NCBI GenBank assembly: GCA_017609225.1
Contig: JAFCEK010000017.1
Location: 1 to 14,416, forward strand
Direction of reading: 5' to 3'
Source: Candidatus Aenigmatarchaeota archaeon
GTDB taxonomy: Archaea; Aenigmatarchaeota; Aenigmatarchaeia; QMZP01
DNA length: 14,416 bases
The notes beneath the pieces were generated by a model. The model saw nothing but the letters and a program-made list of their open reading frames with translations. It searched no databases and was not told where the DNA came from. Every line of letters begins with the position of its first letter. Positions within the stretch are counted from its first letter, which is position 1. Positions 13,996-14,416 of this stretch are shown piece after piece. Made by a program: the position numbers and the translations under genes.

Positions 13996-14337
13996 CGCCT
14001 TACATTCTGTAACGGGGACCACTTTGTTCATCCGGTGTTAGTGGTCAAACCCTCCTTCTTTACACCTTGCAATCTATAATGACAACAGCTATATGCTCAA
14101 TATATCCTGTCCTTGTTGTTAGCAGTCATGTTATATCTTACGCCTTATAACCTATGACGGAAACTGCTTTGTTAGCAGTTAAATCTGTTCTTGTTGTTAG
14201 CAGTCATGTCTTACCTACGCCTTGCAGTATGTTACGGTGACAGCTTTGTTAGCAGCATATCCTGTCCTTGGCATTAGCTGTCGTTTTATACTTCTCCTTG
14301 TAATCTTAAACGGAAACCGCTGCATGCTTTATGCATT
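13996..14337. repeat. Structured tandem repeat array B, five units
   Basis: Units start at 13996 (67 nt), 14063 (78), 14141 (77), 14218 (76) and 14294 (truncated, about 44). Each begins with a CGCCTTGCA-like box. Stem arms: GACCACT (14017-14023) with AGTGGTC (14040-14046) in unit 1; ACTGCT (14163-14168) with AGCAGT (14199-14204) in unit 3; GACAGCT (14239-14245) with AGCTGTC (14276-14282) in unit 4. Unit 2 keeps only five of seven pairs. In units 2-4 the second arm starts 58 nt after the unit start. Unit 1 matches unit 1 of array A in the GTGTTAGTGGTCAAACCCT segment, so the gene-proximal units correspond. The array lies directly upstream of hypothetical copy B. Confidence 0.85.
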
Positions 14338-14358
14338 ATTAATTATTTATTGGTTAAG

Positions 14359-14370
14359 GATAAATATTAA
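14359..14370 (+). promoter_or_regulatory. Likely TATA box of the gene at the window end
   Basis: GATAAATATTAA lies about 22 nt before the ATG at 14386. A GGGTGG at 14377-14382 also resembles a Shine-Dalgarno sequence, 3 nt before the ATG, although it would be very close to the start of the transcript. Confidence 0.4.
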
Positions 14371-14385
14371 TATACCGGGTGGCCT

Positions 14386-14416
14386 ATGTTTGGTTTGATA
14401 AGATTAATAGTCGGCA
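14386..14416 (+). CDS. Start of a gene cut by the window edge
   Basis: ATG at 14386 opens a frame reading MFGLIRLIVG to the end of the window. The hydrophobic beginning suggests a signal or membrane segment. Support comes from the TATA-like sequence and GGGTGG just upstream. Only ten codons are visible, so neither the product nor even the reality of the gene can be settled here. Confidence 0.45.
   Translation, partial: MFGLIRLIVG

Noticed and set aside
13990..14031. Upstream extension of hypothetical copy B to an ATG at 14031
   Set aside because: The added 14 codons are translated repeat sequence; alignment with copy A supports the start at 13989.
12085..14337. CRISPR arrays
   Set aside because: The repeated segment makes up the whole unit; units vary in length and sequence, there are no unique spacers of regular size and no cas genes are nearby.
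12085..14337. Integron attC sites / gene cassettes
   Set aside because: GTTAGC occurs repeatedly but in the same orientation; the opposed RYYYAAC and GTTRRRY core pairs of attC sites are not present, and no integrase is visible.

Overview
The window is archaeal. The clearest evidence is a full-length ABCE1/Rli1 ribosome-recycling ATPase (two Fe-S motifs plus two ABC domains), a gene found in archaea and eukaryotes but not bacteria. Supporting signs are AT-rich TATA-like boxes about 25-28 nt before several start codons (leaderless transcription), Shine-Dalgarno sequences of the GGTG/AGGTGA type, and an archaeal/eukaryotic-type YchF/OBG GTPase. Genes are tightly packed: two convergent pairs have directly abutting stop codons and a third pair overlaps by 8 nt. 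A small-genome (possibly DPANN-like) archaeon would fit, but the lineage cannot be fixed from this sequence.

Layout. 1-325: structured non-coding DNA, then a start-less coding remnant. 313-768: small hypothetical gene, possibly the frameshifted second half of the same gene. 819-1745: lipoprotein with a glycoside-hydrolase-like TIM-barrel appearance. 2927-1746 (-): YchF/OBG GTPase. 3024-3407: cupin. 4401-3400 (-): polytopic membrane protein. 4495-5301: RraA-like protein. 5345-7132: ABCE1. From 12078 down to 7133 everything is on the minus strand: a hypothetical protein and small membrane protein (two-gene operon), then pyruvate phosphate dikinase (PPDK), then a class I aminotransferase. 12368-13357 (+): Nudix-domain protein. 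13989-13429 (-): diverged paralogue of the hypothetical protein. 14386 onward: start of a further gene cut by the window end.

PPDK and the aspartate-type aminotransferase are central-metabolism enzymes linking PEP/pyruvate with amino-acid metabolism. ABCE1 and the GTPase act in translation.

Most unusual content. (1) Two arrays of a 63-78 nt tandem repeat (12085-12262, three units; 13996-14337, five units) sit directly upstream of the two paralogous minus-strand genes. Each unit has a conserved box and a stem whose two arms change together between units, which suggests a selected hairpin or dyad. The two gene-plus-array modules bracket the Nudix gene. (2) A duplicated 52-53 nt palindromic element between PPDK and the aminotransferase can fold in two mutually exclusive ways. 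(3) There is a poly-A frame change in the first gene. No tRNA, rRNA, CRISPR array or transposase gene was recognised.
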